Positions 21,901 through 32,300 of a stretch of 64,000 nt of DNA are shown here, piece by piece (position 1 is the stretch's first letter; the number at the start of each line of letters is the position of its first letter). Source of the DNA: Odontesthes bonariensis. Its lineage: Eukaryota; Chordata; Actinopteri; Atheriniformes; Atherinopsidae. The notes beneath the pieces are model-generated. The model had not been told where the DNA came from. It made no database searches and was given only the letters and a program-made list of their open reading frames with translations. Both the position numbers and the translations under genes were made by a program. The stretch lies in the NCBI RefSeq assembly GCF_027942865.1, contig NW_027457371.1, forward strand, positions 1-64,000, given 5' to 3'.

Positions 21901-22160
21901 TCATGCATATCATTGGCTTCTTCAAAGCACTTAATACATTTGCTCAGCTGAGCTTGCACTGAGTTCACATTGTCATTGGATTCCATCAAATCGCGTATTT
22001 TATCCATACACTTCTTTACTTGTTTGCACTTCGTAGACCTTTTTTCTTGACATGTCTTTACATAGAATTCCAGACCCTTTGAGGTAAACGTGACGCTCCG
22101 TTTTGAGAGCACGGACACAGCGTCATTTGCTTTAGATGCAGCCTCAGACATGTTTTCCAC
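18921..22160 (-). CDS. BEL/Pao gag-protease with lysine-rich C-terminal extension
   Basis: A single intact 1079-residue frame. The N terminus is helical/charged with a Ser-rich stretch and coiled-coil-like Lys/Glu/Ala repeats (about 150-240). The Pao gag block (IPVFDGDPLQFQSFMRSFEN...) spans about 377-520, and zinc knuckles (CCLFC...C; CFGCLRIGHTSKHC) about 607-670. The retropepsin-like DPGSSGTFC lies near 747, followed by LLIGTDAPKVMEPWELINSQ. Soon after the MSREDIKFM linker, where polymerase normally begins, the frame continues into an unrelated-looking tail of about 140 residues. This tail includes a KKAKKKAKKQAKHQKRQQKF basic run and ends QLPEDPG. It may be the fused remnant of the polyprotein C terminus after an internal deletion. 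The long undamaged frame suggests recent activity or selection for a structural protein. Confidence 0.9.
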   Translation of the reverse strand: MENMSEAASKANDAVSVLSKRSVTFTSKGLEFYVKTCQEKRSTKCKQVKKCMDKIRDLMESNDNVNSVQAQLSKCIKCFEEANDMHEAILNLNLPEDEVERQNTYFHAKRSVFSDFIKNVKCWLSDAGHPYAQSNDDEQPPDNLSVASDEINPEDSVSNVSSQEEKRSRAHSKLSKASSTSSARIKTEADKAALIERMAALERKHALEAKAEKLRKEKELFALETELAAANAKLNVLEINSKCGSKGSDAMNSYFDRNWTDAQGTHRLNLHADDFVPQKDAANNIQRKAHIEVQAVTVRPSMTTNTHVNVRLGRAATTQTDTGPIISQTQTTQMVPNALNRASNRNSRNDIMDIMQRQNDITALLVQQNLASALPVRNIPVFDGDPLQFQSFMRSFENCVEGKTNNFSDCLSFLEQYTRGQPRDLVRSCQHLPPSVGYQRAKFLLMEHFGNEHKISSAYIEKILNWPPIKAEDVLALQSFSLFLRGCSNLTQRIIYMKDLDMPSNLKLIMMKLPYKLREKWRSVACDLQEQNGCRVMFTDLVTFVEKQAKIVSDPLFGNIQDLPLVSRSKASNVSYTKQRRSGSTFATSVATVKEGDKIYMDSNIKSSSDQSHLKCCLFCKLNSHSLDKCSQFKLKMHRDKINFIKENGICFGCLRIGHTSKHCRGRLVCIVCDQKHPSVLHIQEKDKATSFKDAQATVSPPQSVSPGLSQTCGAIGAGDEDDAVFSIVAVQVKCHTSDEIVQTYAFLDPGSSGTFCTISLARRLGLKGKPTNILLRTMGQKKIVSTTVLSGVEVSGMDANDFIELPSVLTQETMPVSRLNIPQQEDIAKWSYLRSIKLHTLDAEVDLLIGTDAPKVMEPWELINSQGEGPYAVRTRVGWVINGPLRCGNSSVVTTNHISVEHLEEMLISQYNHDFSEKTSVEQLEMSREDIKFMKTMETTTELEKNGTNSPASTSGNYDIPVGAGSKYQQKKAKKKAKKQAKHQKRQQKFEGRMTLDSLTPPSNKDTEHTDATADTKDMENTNKETGAENSLQQKLQSFKATLRGRILTPKLGEQKMADLPEKILSSSLMLQLPEDPG

Positions 22161-22600
22161 ATCAAATAGTTTTCAGTCTTCTTTAATTTCCACACTCTTT
22201 GTTGAACTATTCACAACACACAGGGATATCGTTTGTGACACACGGCTCCGCATCAAATAACTTTATGAATGAGAGTAGGCGTGGTTTACCGTGACAGTAG
22301 TAGTATTGCTCAGCACACGCGCGTCATCCAAACTTCCAAAGATCCCAATAAACATCCAGTGAGAAGAAACGATGATTCAAACACTCCAATAGTTAAGCCG
22401 TTTTCCAATACAGCCTGCTTGTAATCCGTTGCTCACCGATGCTGTTGAGTGGTTTCGTGCGATGTCCGTCGGCCAGTGACTCTCCAAAACTGACGCGTTT
22501 TCCAATCCAGCAATCCTCTTTAATTTACCATCAATCCAATATCCAAGCTTCCAGAGATTCCATCCTCCTAATCTTCACTTTAGGGAAGGTTTTTACTTTA

Positions 22601-23068
22601 TGTAGTGGCTATTCGTCCTCTTGTGTCGTTAATCAAAAAACAAAAAAGATGTCAAAACCATAATAAACTAAATGAAATCAAACGGCCACTGAGACACCAT
22701 GGGAGTGAATTTACGCAGGTAATTGAATCCATTGTCCAGGCAAAAACCACGTTTCTTTCGGTTTATTTCTCCAAAACAAGCAAACAAACAAATGACAATG
22801 GCCTTTGCCGCCTCTCTTGCCCTGGTAAAAACCTATTTGCCCTCAGGTGCCTGCTCACCTGTGATTGCCTGCTCATCTAAGTAAACTCTCCAGTGCACCC
22901 CAGCTCCCCAGTGCTTTCAGAATAAAAGCATAATTAAATACCCAAATTAACTCAAACAATACTAAATATCATAAACAACCAAAAAAGGTTTATTCCCCAA
23001 ACTAAACCCCCAAAAGATAACTAACTAATAAGTGAGGCAAATATACAAAATAACAAATAGCTCCAACA
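22601..23068 (-). repeat. 5' LTR of the polymerase-less BEL element
   Basis: It matches 18182-18649 over the full 468 bp on visual comparison. In minus orientation it precedes the leader (22600-22161) and the gag frame. TG...CA ends and the adjoining GGTGT duplication fix its boundaries. Confidence 0.93.
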
Positions 23069-25745
23069 GGTGTTCCTAAAATCCTGTTTTTAATCATTTA
23101 CAGATCCAGGATACTGTGCAAGTTTTATTGATTATTTTTCTGAATTATTGTCTGTTATTTCGACTGATTTTAACCATTTTATCTTGACCGGGGATTTTAA
23201 CATTCACATGGATAATATGACGGATGGTAATGCCAAAGAATTTTCTTCTGTGCTGGACATGTTTGGTTTGTGGCAACATGTAACAGAACCAACCCACCTT
23301 CGAGGTCACATTCTGGACCTGCTCATTTCTAAAGGTGTTGATATTTCTTCTGTTGTTGTTACTGATTTGGCCTTGTCTGACCATTTTTGTATTTTATTTT
23401 ATTTATTGATCACTCAGAATGTTCAAACAACCAGCTTCTCAGTTAAGAAGAGGTACATCAATGAGAACACAAGTGCTCAGTTTAGGGAGGCCATAGCTAT
23501 GTTACCAACAATGAGCGCAGAGTCGGTTGAAGGAATGCTGGATCATTTTAACTTGAAAATTTTTAATGTAATGGAAGCTGTTGCACCGATAAGAATCAAG
23601 AGCACCTTGATCAAACAGAAAACCCCATGGAGAAACACCACTACGGTCAAAGACCTGAAAAGAGAATGCAGGAAAGCTGAATGTAAATGGAGGAAAACAA
23701 AGCTTCAGATTCACTATGAGCTGTATAAAGAAAGCCTGCGTAGTTATAACAATGAGCTGTGCAAGGCCAGACAGCTGCATTTATCTGAAATGATTAATAA
23801 GAATGTCAACAAGTCTCGAACTCTGTTTGCTATGGTTGAAAAACTCACAAATCCTCCTAAACAGTCAAATCCAGACCTCCTCTCCACTGAGAAATGCAAC
23901 GAATTTGCCCACTTTTTTAGCCAAAAAATCAAAACAATTAGACAAAACATTAACGCAACACAGACAAACAAGAAAACTAATCTGTGTCTAAAACCTAGAA
24001 ATAACTCTGACGTTATGTCACAATTTAATATTGTTAATTTAAAAATCCTAGAGGAAACAGTTCGGCAGCTGAAATCTCTGGACATAATACCATCCGACTT
24101 TTTAAAAACTGTTTTTACCTCAGTAGAAAGTGATCTCCTACGAATAGTTAACAGCTCACTGGCATCAGGCATTTTTCCCAAGTCACTAAAGACAGCTGCC
24201 ATTAAGCCACTCCTAAAGAAGAGAACTCTAGATGCCTCTATGATGAACAACTACAGATCTGTCTCTAATCTCTCTTTTATATCTAAGATTATTGAGAAAG
24301 TTGTATTTAACCAGCTCAACGACTTTCTGAATGAAAGTGGAAGTCTTGATAACTTTCAATCAGGCTTCAGACGTCATCACAGCACTGAAACAGCTCTGGT
24401 CAAAGTGTTAAACGACATCAGGTTGAATACTGATTCTGGTAATGTTTCAGTCCTGGTTCTGTTGGACCTCAGCGCTGCGTTTGGTACTGTAGATCACAGA
24501 ATCCTGTTGCACAGGCTGGAAAACTGGGTTGGACTTTCTGGAGCGGTCCTTAACTGGTTCAGGTCCTACTTAGAAGGCCGGAGTTATTTTGTTACAATTG
24601 GCAGCTATGAATCTGAGCGAGTGGCCATGACTTGTGGAGTCCCCCAGGGGTCCATTCTTGGACCTCTTCTGTTTAACTTGTATATGCTCCCTTTGGGTCA
24701 GATATTGCAGAACTTTAACATCAATTATCACAGTTATGCAGACGATACACAACTTTATGTGTCTCTGTCAGCGGACGACTGCAGCCCAGCAGACGTACTG
24801 TGTCAGTGTCTGGAGGAAGTAAACACCTGGATGAGAGAGAATTTTCTACAATTAAATGAAGACAAAACTGAGATCTTTCCGTTTGGTAGCAAAAAGAAGA
24901 GGGTCAGCGTTGGTAAATATCTTGAGACTCGGGACCTTACAATCACTGACCAAGTTGGTAACCTCGGAGTGTTGATAGACTCAGATCTGACTTTCAGCAG
25001 CCACATCAAAGCTGTCACCAAGGCAGCTTTTTACCATCTCAGAAACATCAGCAGAATTAAAGGTTTCCTCTCCCAAAAAGACCAGGAGAAACTCATCCAT
25101 GCATTCATCTCCAGTAGACTCCATCACTGTAATGCTCTTTTAACTGGACTTCCCACAAAGAGCATTAAACATCTGCAGCTCATCCAGAACGCTGCTGCTG
25201 GAGTTTTAACCCGGACTAAGAGATCTGAACACATCACACCAGTTTTAAAACCTTTACACTGGCTTCCAGTCAGTCACAGAATAGATTTTAAAAGCCTGCT
25301 GATGGTTTACATCTGTGATCTGTTCAGAGAATATAAAGCCAGCAGAGCTCTTAGATCCAAGGACTCAGGTCAGCTGGTCCAGTCCAGAGTCCAGACTAAA
25401 CATGGAGAAGCAGCATTTAGCTGTTATGCTGCCAACAAGTGGAACAAACTGCCAGTGGAGATTAAACTTTCACCAAATGTAGACATTTTTAAATCCAGGT
25501 TAAAGACATTTCTGTTCTCATGTGTCTATGCATGAAATCTGCACAATATCTCTGAACTTATCTGGACTGTTGCTGGTTTTTAAATTCATTTAAATGATTT
25601 TATTTGTTTCTCTTTATATTCTTTTATGTATTTTTAATGCTTCTTACACTCCCTGCTGCAATGCTTTTATTTTATGTAAAGCACTTTGAACTGTTTGTAC
25701 ATGAAATTTGCTATATAAATAAATTTGATTTGATTTGATTTCAGC
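23069..25745 (+). mobile_element. L2 LINE, main part (endonuclease end, reverse transcriptase, 3' end)
   Basis: This is the continuation of 17740-18181 beyond the BEL insertion. It ends in an AAATTTGATTTGATTTGATT-type tandem tail at 25715-25742, characteristic of this fish LINE family. The endonuclease motifs GDFNIHMDN and SDHFC are present near the start, and a one-base frame change just before 23148 breaks the protein. Confidence 0.9.
23148..25535 (+). CDS. L2 LINE ORF2 (partial): endonuclease C-terminus and reverse transcriptase
   Basis: The 795-residue frame reads from within the endonuclease (GDFNIH, LTDLALSDHFC) through the thumb-less L2 reverse transcriptase. Motifs in order are [57 protein letters not shown] and the catalytic YADDTQLY near residue 530. 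The C-terminal block with LIHAFISSRLHHCNALLTGL and LHWLPVSHRIDFKSLLM follows. The canonical AFDTVDH is AFGTVDH here, so the first catalytic aspartate is replaced by glycine; together with the upstream frameshift and the BEL insertion this makes the copy inactive. It is about 300 residues short of a full ORF2 because the N-terminal part lies at 17740-18181. Confidence 0.88.
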   Translation: MSVISTDFNHFILTGDFNIHMDNMTDGNAKEFSSVLDMFGLWQHVTEPTHLRGHILDLLISKGVDISSVVVTDLALSDHFCILFYLLITQNVQTTSFSVKKRYINENTSAQFREAIAMLPTMSAESVEGMLDHFNLKIFNVMEAVAPIRIKSTLIKQKTPWRNTTTVKDLKRECRKAECKWRKTKLQIHYELYKESLRSYNNELCKARQLHLSEMINKNVNKSRTLFAMVEKLTNPPKQSNPDLLSTEKCNEFAHFFSQKIKTIRQNINATQTNKKTNLCLKPRNNSDVMSQFNIVNLKILEETVRQLKSLDIIPSDFLKTVFTSVESDLLRIVNSSLASGIFPKSLKTAAIKPLLKKRTLDASMMNNYRSVSNLSFISKIIEKVVFNQLNDFLNESGSLDNFQSGFRRHHSTETALVKVLNDIRLNTDSGNVSVLVLLDLSAAFGTVDHRILLHRLENWVGLSGAVLNWFRSYLEGRSYFVTIGSYESERVAMTCGVPQGSILGPLLFNLYMLPLGQILQNFNINYHSYADDTQLYVSLSADDCSPADVLCQCLEEVNTWMRENFLQLNEDKTEIFPFGSKKKRVSVGKYLETRDLTITDQVGNLGVLIDSDLTFSSHIKAVTKAAFYHLRNISRIKGFLSQKDQEKLIHAFISSRLHHCNALLTGLPTKSIKHLQLIQNAAAGVLTRTKRSEHITPVLKPLHWLPVSHRIDFKSLLMVYICDLFREYKASRALRSKDSGQLVQSRVQTKHGEAAFSCYAANKWNKLPVEIKLSPNVDIFKSRLKTFLFSCVYA

Positions 25746-25851
25746 TGAAAAAAAGTGTAAACAGTACTATGTAGAAGAAGGCAGAGACATACATTCTGTC
25801 AGAACGCTGCTTTTTAAACCAATGTTGAGCTATTAAAAAGTGGTAGCCTTA

Positions 25852-26226
25852 GGGCCATTTCAGACCAGGGCGGCAAAGCGTGGCGGAACGGAAGCGATTT
25901 TCACCGGCGGAGGTGAAAATACATGGAAACAGATCTGTCCTTGCACACCGACGCGGCGGTAGTCGGGTGGTAGCGGCGCGGAGACGCCTCCCTCCCGCGC
26001 TGCTTTTTGAAAATAGAACTCGAGCGGAATTTGGACGGCAGCGGCCGGCGGCGGCTGGCGGTGTCCCGTTGAAATGAATGGGGAATGCAGACAGGGCTGG
26101 AGCAGAACTACCACGGCCGCGGACTGTCCGGTGTGAAAAGCCAAGTTGAACACACCGCCTGATAACCGGCGTAAAGACTGCCGTCGTTTCGCTGCCGCCA
26201 CGCCACGCTCTGGTCTGAAATGGGCC
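25852..26226. mobile_element. PIF/Harbinger-like MITE (375 bp)
   Basis: Terminal inverted repeats read GGGCCATTTCAGACCAGGGC at the left and the complement of GGCCCATTTCAGACCAGAGC at the right. TTA flanks both ends (25849-25851 and 26227-26229), the three-base target typical of Harbinger elements. The interior is GC-rich and non-coding. Confidence 0.75.
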
Positions 26227-26337
26227 TTAAAACAGTGATTGTCAGCGGAAGTGAAGGAAACAATAAAGAATTTCAATGCAAAAGTTGAGAAATCAGGTGA
26301 CCACCAACTGTGATTAGCAACACAATGAGAGCTTAAA

Positions 26338-26875
26338 GGCGGGGTAGGGGATCTTTTTCTGGAAATTTTTTTTACATATTGCTTGAAATACTCTTCACAC
26401 CCCCATTGCAAACAATTAATTAAAAGTTTTGACACAAATATGAAAAGTTCTAGTGGCTTCTAGAACATACAATCTAGGAAAAACAGTATCCAATCATTGT
26501 GAACGGACCGTTAACGATGATTGGATACTGATGCGTCTATCAAACTGCAATCTGCTCCTCCCTCCCCCTCCTCCCCCCCCTGTGCGCGTACCCTGCTCCG
26601 TGAACGAATTACGCGTCCAGAAGCTTTGCAGGAAGCTAAACTAGAGCTAGCTTGGCTAGCACCTAGCATTATTAAACGTATAGTTAGCATATACTAAATA
26701 CGGCAACGATCGATGCTTGCTGTCAAAATAGCGCTTGTGGACCTTTGTGCGCGTTCATGTACTCTAGAGGCGTGGCTTCGGGGGTAAAGTGAAGAAAACG
26801 GTTGGGACTTTTTACCTGTGTATTTTCAAAATGCAGCTTCGCTGGACTCAAAATCCAGGATCTCCTGCCCTACCT
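26338..26875. mobile_element. TTAA-flanked MITE (538 bp)
   Basis: Imperfect inverted ends AGGCGGGGTAGGGGATC and AGGTAGGGCAGGAGATC (the latter on the other strand; 13 of 17 match) are flanked by TTAA at 26334-26337 and 26876-26879. TTAA targets are used by piggyBac and Kolobok transposases. No coding capacity is visible. Confidence 0.7.
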
Positions 26876-26879
26876 TTAA

Positions 26880-28003
26880 TGCAAACACTTTCAGTTAAAC
26901 AGTCAGGGAACCCACTGACAGCCAACCCAGCAGAACAAACCCCTCACAAAGTATATATGTAAAGGTTGTCACATCTGCACGATGTGAAGAACCTTCACAC
27001 AGATCATTTCCCACACGGTTTAAAAGAACACAAAGTGAGTTGAAAACTGCTAACGGAAGAGTTTTGATAAAACAAAACAGAAAAAAAATCAAACCCAGGT
27101 GTAGATATGAACTATTATTAACTAATAACATACAGTACAAATGTGTGGTATGGCGGGATGCAAAAAAAATGTAGTACAAACATCTAAATATCTGTATCTT
27201 TTTCTTTATGCACAGTAAACAGCCTCCATGAGTTTGGGATAACGTGTGATAGAATCTGTAAACAACATGAGTGGACTCATGAGATCAGCAACACAAAACA
27301 ACGTTAAGAAGAGGCTACCAGAGGACGTTATCAGTGTCTGAGAGGATGTAGAGCTAAACATTTTTAAGGGCTCAAAGTGTACTTACATCTAAAAGGATTC
27401 GTCTGGTTAATCAGTTCTACAAGTCAACAGACTGAGGAAGTGCTCTGGATCAAAAGATAAAGCTACATATGAATCTATTTACAGTATCCATGCATTTCAC
27501 TGCCTATGACATTAAAGCAGCAGGAAAACTACAAATAGGTCACATTTGGAATCGGCACAAATTCACTTTACTGAATTTGTTCAGTTTCGCTGTTCTAATT
27601 TTACTTTAGGTCTTAGTAGGTGTCTAAGTATCTATTAATTGTCGTAGTTTGAACTAAAACAAAACTCAAGATCACAAACTGACTTTATAAGCAATGAGAG
27701 AATCATTTAACAACGGTCTCGTTTCAGATATGATCTGTGTGTGGGAGCATGTGATGGCAGTCTATTAACATAGAGTAAATATTGTGTTGTATCCGGCAAA
27801 TCAGATCATTTCTCTGGATGTGAATAACATTTTTTTTTAAGGATTTAAGGAAAGCATAAGGAATTCAAAACAAAAACTTCACAGCTGGACATCATAAGAA
27901 ATTAAGTGAGGTCACTGTTTTATTATTTGGCCGATACACAAAAAACAAATCAAAACTAATCTAATATCAGTAGCTGTGAGATTGTAGTTACAAAATTATA
28001 CAT
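26880..28003. other. Region downstream of deptor without recognised genes
   Basis: AT-rich unique sequence. No splice-bounded frame or recognisable protein was found. It may include part of the deptor 3' flank. Confidence 0.45.
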
Positions 28004-28190
28004 AGGGGCGGTCTGTGGCGTAGTGGGTACAGCAGACACTCCAGAGGCTGTGGTCCTTGTGGCCCCGGTTCAAATTTTGCATCGGATGGCCCTTTGCTGT
28101 GTGTCGTTTCCCTCTCTCTGCCCCTTGCTTCCTGTCTCTCTTCACTCTCCTATAATAAAGGCATAAAAAGCCCCCCCCAAAAAAAAATTA
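28004..28190 (+). mobile_element. tRNA-derived SINE
   Basis: The 5' part is tRNA-like, with an A box (TGGCGTAGTGGG) and a weaker B box (GGTTCAAATTT) spaced as in a polymerase III promoter. It is followed by a pyrimidine-rich body (CCTCTCTCTGCCCCTTGCTTCC) and an AATAAAGGCATAAAAAGCC tail, a combination common in perch-like fish SINEs. It ends in C- and A-runs. Confidence 0.75.
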
Positions 28191-28454
28191 TATATAGATT
28201 ATGTACCTACATCGAGCGCTTCTATCAATTATTATTGAATAACCTCTGCCAAAGAGGTTATGTGATTAGCACCGTTTGTGCATTTGTTTGCAATATTGTG
28301 CTTAAATTATCAAGCCGAATTTTTATGAACTTGGACTTGGAGTGTGAGCAAAGAAAGAAACCCATTAAATGCTGGAGCGGATCAGGATGACTTTTGTTCA
28401 GATTTCAAAACCTTTCAGCATTGGCCTCGGTGGTCGGTGCGCTCTCTGACATCT

Positions 28455-28985
28455 CTTGTTGTTCACTTGCTGGGAACTGATAGAAGACCGGACCCAGATG
28501 AGCTGAGGGGTCTGGAAGGTTCATACTGGGTCAGGAGGTCCCTGATGTGTTCTGGTCCTGGACCATTCAGAGCTTTATAGACCAGCACCAGAACTTTAAA
28601 GTCTATCCTCTGATGGACAGGCAGCCGGTGTAAAGACCTCAGAGCTGGACTGTTGTGCTCCACTTTTTTGGTCTCAGTGAGGACTCGAGCAGCAGAGTTC
28701 TGAATGAGCTGCAGGTGTCTAACGGACTTTTTAGGTAGACCTGTAAAGATGCTGTTACAGTAATCAAGCCTACTAAAGATGAATGCATGGACTAGTTTTT
28801 CCAGGTCCTGCTGACACATCAGATCCTTTAACCTCGATATATTCTTAAGGTGATAGTAGGCTGACTTTGTTACTGCCTTAATGTGTTTTTCCAAATTTAG
28901 GTCTGGGTCCACCACTACACCCAGATTTCGGGCCTGGTTGGTAATAGAGGACATAGAGGACACGCGTGTTTTGCTACTCCACAAA
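28455..28985 (-). mobile_element. L2 LINE fragment (reverse transcriptase C-terminus)
   Basis: The minus-strand frame of 173 residues contains NLGVVVDPDLNLEKHIKAVT, LVHAFIFSRLDYCNSIFTGL, LQLIQNSAARVLTETKK and a degraded LHRLPVHQRIDFKVLVL. These are the C-terminal landmarks of L2 ORF2. Both ends are truncated. It lies in the 3' flank of deptor. Confidence 0.85.
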
Positions 28986-29320
28986 GGAAGTCTGGAGCGT
29001 TCTTATTCAGACTGGCAGTCTTTGTGTGTACATGGAAACATTTTGATCACAAAAGATATGGCCCCTGTGCTTTCCCTGTCAAAGTTTTAAAAAAATCCAG
29101 AACAGCCCGCACGGTTTCTCTTGAGTCATTTATTCTGAAACACACCCTGTTTCTTAATCATTCACCTTGTCCAAACAAGAGATCGTGGGAGCTGCGTTTC
29201 AAGTCATCCAAGATTCTCTGTAGATGTGGCCTTGAGGTCATGTACTAGACTTTCTAGTCCCTATATTTTTTACTGCTTTTTTTTGTTTCACATGTATGAG
29301 GTTTTCTCTGGTAACTGTTG

Positions 29321-32300
29321 TCAAACTTGTACCTCCTCCATCACTTCCATGACGATTTTCCTGGGTCCGGTCAGAATCAGGTTGCTGATGGTCCGGTAGT
29401 CGTGACAGAGGACATTCAGTCCATTCACAGACACCACAAACTGACACACCTGGAAACAGACAGACAAACGGGAGAGCTTCTTTGGCTTGTGAAATAAAAG
29501 GATAAACAGTACAAACATGAAAGATTGTGAGAAATAAAGGAATACCCCCCCCCCCCCCCAAAAAAAAAAAAAAAACTCTTCTTGTAGTATCAGTTACAAA
29601 AGACTTGAAAAGTTTGACAGCTGCTTTGTTTTAAAGCTATGACGATGCTGTCGGGTTTCTGGAATGTGACAAACGTAAAGATTAATGCTGCTGTGTGAAC
29701 ATGTCTTTACTTATTTATGAAATTACAAACGATGGCTCTGGATCATCACTGAAATCAGTTCAAACTATTCATAAAGCTGCAAAATTAGGCTGGCTCCTTT
29801 AGAGTCATCCCTTCAGCCCACAGATTATTGGCATTATTCTAAACAGATTAATATTTGATGTATACACTCTGTTTATTCAGTTTAGACACAGATTTGATGC
29901 TATCCTTTTTGTATGTGCCAGTGAAGTGAATGGCTTTGGGTTTGACTTTTGGCAACATAAAACAATCTCAACAAATGACATTGGTGATTTAACAGGCATT
30001 TTTTTATGCAACAACAAGCACACAATCATCTGATAAATCCGCCCCAACACAATCCATAAATCTACTACTTTCATGTCTTTTTTCTATTCATTTTTCTCTG
30101 ATTGATGATTATCTGGATTCTTTTTTTAACATTTCTTAGAGCTCAGCATTAGTGTACAGTTCCAACAAATAATTTTTTTGTTACACATAGGGAGCATGTT
30201 TATAGCCTTTGGTTTGGGTCTTGATACTCTTGATACTAGATTGTTTTGGGGTTTTTTTTCTTTCTTTTTATTACTCTTCCAATCACAACTGATAAAGTTC
30301 ATAAAAAGCAACCAAACACAGGGAGAGTCAGTGAGCATAATCATAGCTCCAAAGTCAACAGCATGAAGGCTGACTGACATGAAGTGATAAGTGATTCTAA
30401 ACAACACCAGGACACACACCGAGTTCACTCTTCTGCCACACCTGAACTCCGCTGTTCTTATCAATAAATCAACAGTGCTGCAACGCTGCAGGTTCCAGAT
30501 TAAATTAAAACACCTCGTCTGAGCTGATTTTTAATCATTCAGATCATAGGTGTTGTTAAAAAACAATCTTTTTAAAAACCTAAGAAGTGCTTGAAAACAC
30601 CCTCCTTAAATTTTCTCGAAAAAAATATATATCTCAGCCTTTGAAGACACTTTAAATATGTCATTCAACCCTTTTACTTTTACCTTTTACCCTTTTACCA
30701 CTACCATACTGAGCAAGCTCCATGAAATTGTCTGATTTGTTTTATGGTAAATGATGTGGCCTCTTTTTCTGTTTCAACCTCATATCAGGGTTGCACTGCT
30801 ATAAAAACGTGTTTGCACATGGTCTGAAGAATGCACGAGAAGCACACATTCTCACAGCAAATTGTTCCTTTATAAATACCAGTTTGTGGGTAGAAAAAGG
30901 TCCGCACATAGTTCTGTGTGTAAACTTCTTTTAGTTATCTTGCCTCAGGTCTTCAAGAGAAGATACGGGCATATGCGAACAGTCCTGATTCTTTGCTGGC
31001 AAGAGCCCTAAAAGCATGATACATGTAAATGAACACACATACTTATATTTGTTTTTAAATCAAAGGACAGACAGAAACAGCTGAGTGAGGAAAAACTGAG
31101 TGAAGAAAAACCTTTACAGATGTTTCGTGGACTCTACAGCACAAGAAGTATCACAAACAAAGAGAGCAGCCATTCATAAATTATCTCTTGCGTACATGTA
31201 GATGCTTTATGTACATATCGTGATAGTTTTTACAGCGAAAAGATGTACTACCCCCCTCAATATTTCAGTAAAAGAAAGGCGAATAGGTGACAGATGGATT
31301 AAGAGATATAAAGATACTTTATCTTCACACCAGCTGATGACTTTCTCTGTTCTAGGTTTCCTATAAACCTGTTTAACTCTCTCCTTACACCTCCCCCTCC
31401 TGTCTCTCTGCCATTGCTATTCTTTTTTCAGGCCCTTGAGTTGTTGGTCTTGGCTGGGGTCCAGCAGAACTTAATGACTCCTTGTGCCGAGTGTTAAAAA
31501 CAGAAAAAAGAAAAGACAAGGAAAAGGATATGAAGAAAAGACATGGCAGCTGAAAAAGGCAAAGGTGAGCCACTCATAGCAAAACTACTCAGGTAATAGA
31601 TGAGCCAAGACAGCACATTTAGGCTGAATGCAGTCTATATACTGCATGTTGCATTTACAATAATAAAAGCCCAGCCTCACTGAGAAAGTAGAAGACTGAT
31701 ACCACTGATACCTTAAAGCTAGGAGACAGCTGGCTCAGCTTAGCATGATGCTGGGGTTTTATTAGCCAAAAACGAGTTGTGGTTTCACAGTGTGATACAT
31801 GCCTGGATCACAGCCAGGAGCAATGGCTTGCAGAAGTCCAGTGGTTGCCTGGCAACCTCAATGTGACAACAAGATTCCAGGAGTACTAACAAGTGAGGTT
31901 TCCAAATGTCAAACTACTCCTTGGTATCTTTTTCGATTTTTCTCAACATCTCATGACTGTGTGCATCTAAAGTGTAATGGAAGTATTCTTCATTTAATAG
32001 CTCACGTTTAAGATGTCACATTTTTAATTTTATGCCTAAAATTTATTTTATAGTGAGGTGAAGAGACTCTTTTGTCCATGTTATAAAAATACAATACCGG
32101 GACCTATTATTTTCTGAATCCGTATTGTAATGGTGAAGCATTCAGAATAAATGGACATGAGGTGAGACAGACACCCTGCTCTATGTTCTGCTTTAGAAAG
32201 TGCATCTGATTAAGCTCAGAAATAATGTATCCGACAGTTAGATAAGTGCTCCAACGGCAACGTTGACGTGTGTCTGTGTGTGATGGAAAAAGAGACACAC

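Larger units (their letters stand above)
18182..23068 (-). mobile_element. Complete but polymerase-less BEL/Pao LTR retrotransposon
   Basis: Two LTRs of 468 bp each (18182-18649 and 22601-23068) bound a 3.95 kb interior. The 5-bp duplication GGTGT occurs at 18177-18181 and 23069-23073, the size expected for BEL/Pao integrase. A purine-rich tract lies just inside the 3' LTR (minus-strand AGGGGCCGGAA next to 18650). The interior encodes gag and protease only; there is no room and no sequence for reverse transcriptase, RNase H or integrase. The LTRs look identical on reading, implying recent insertion. The element must have been mobilised in trans by a complete relative. It sits inside an L2 LINE. 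Confidence 0.92.
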
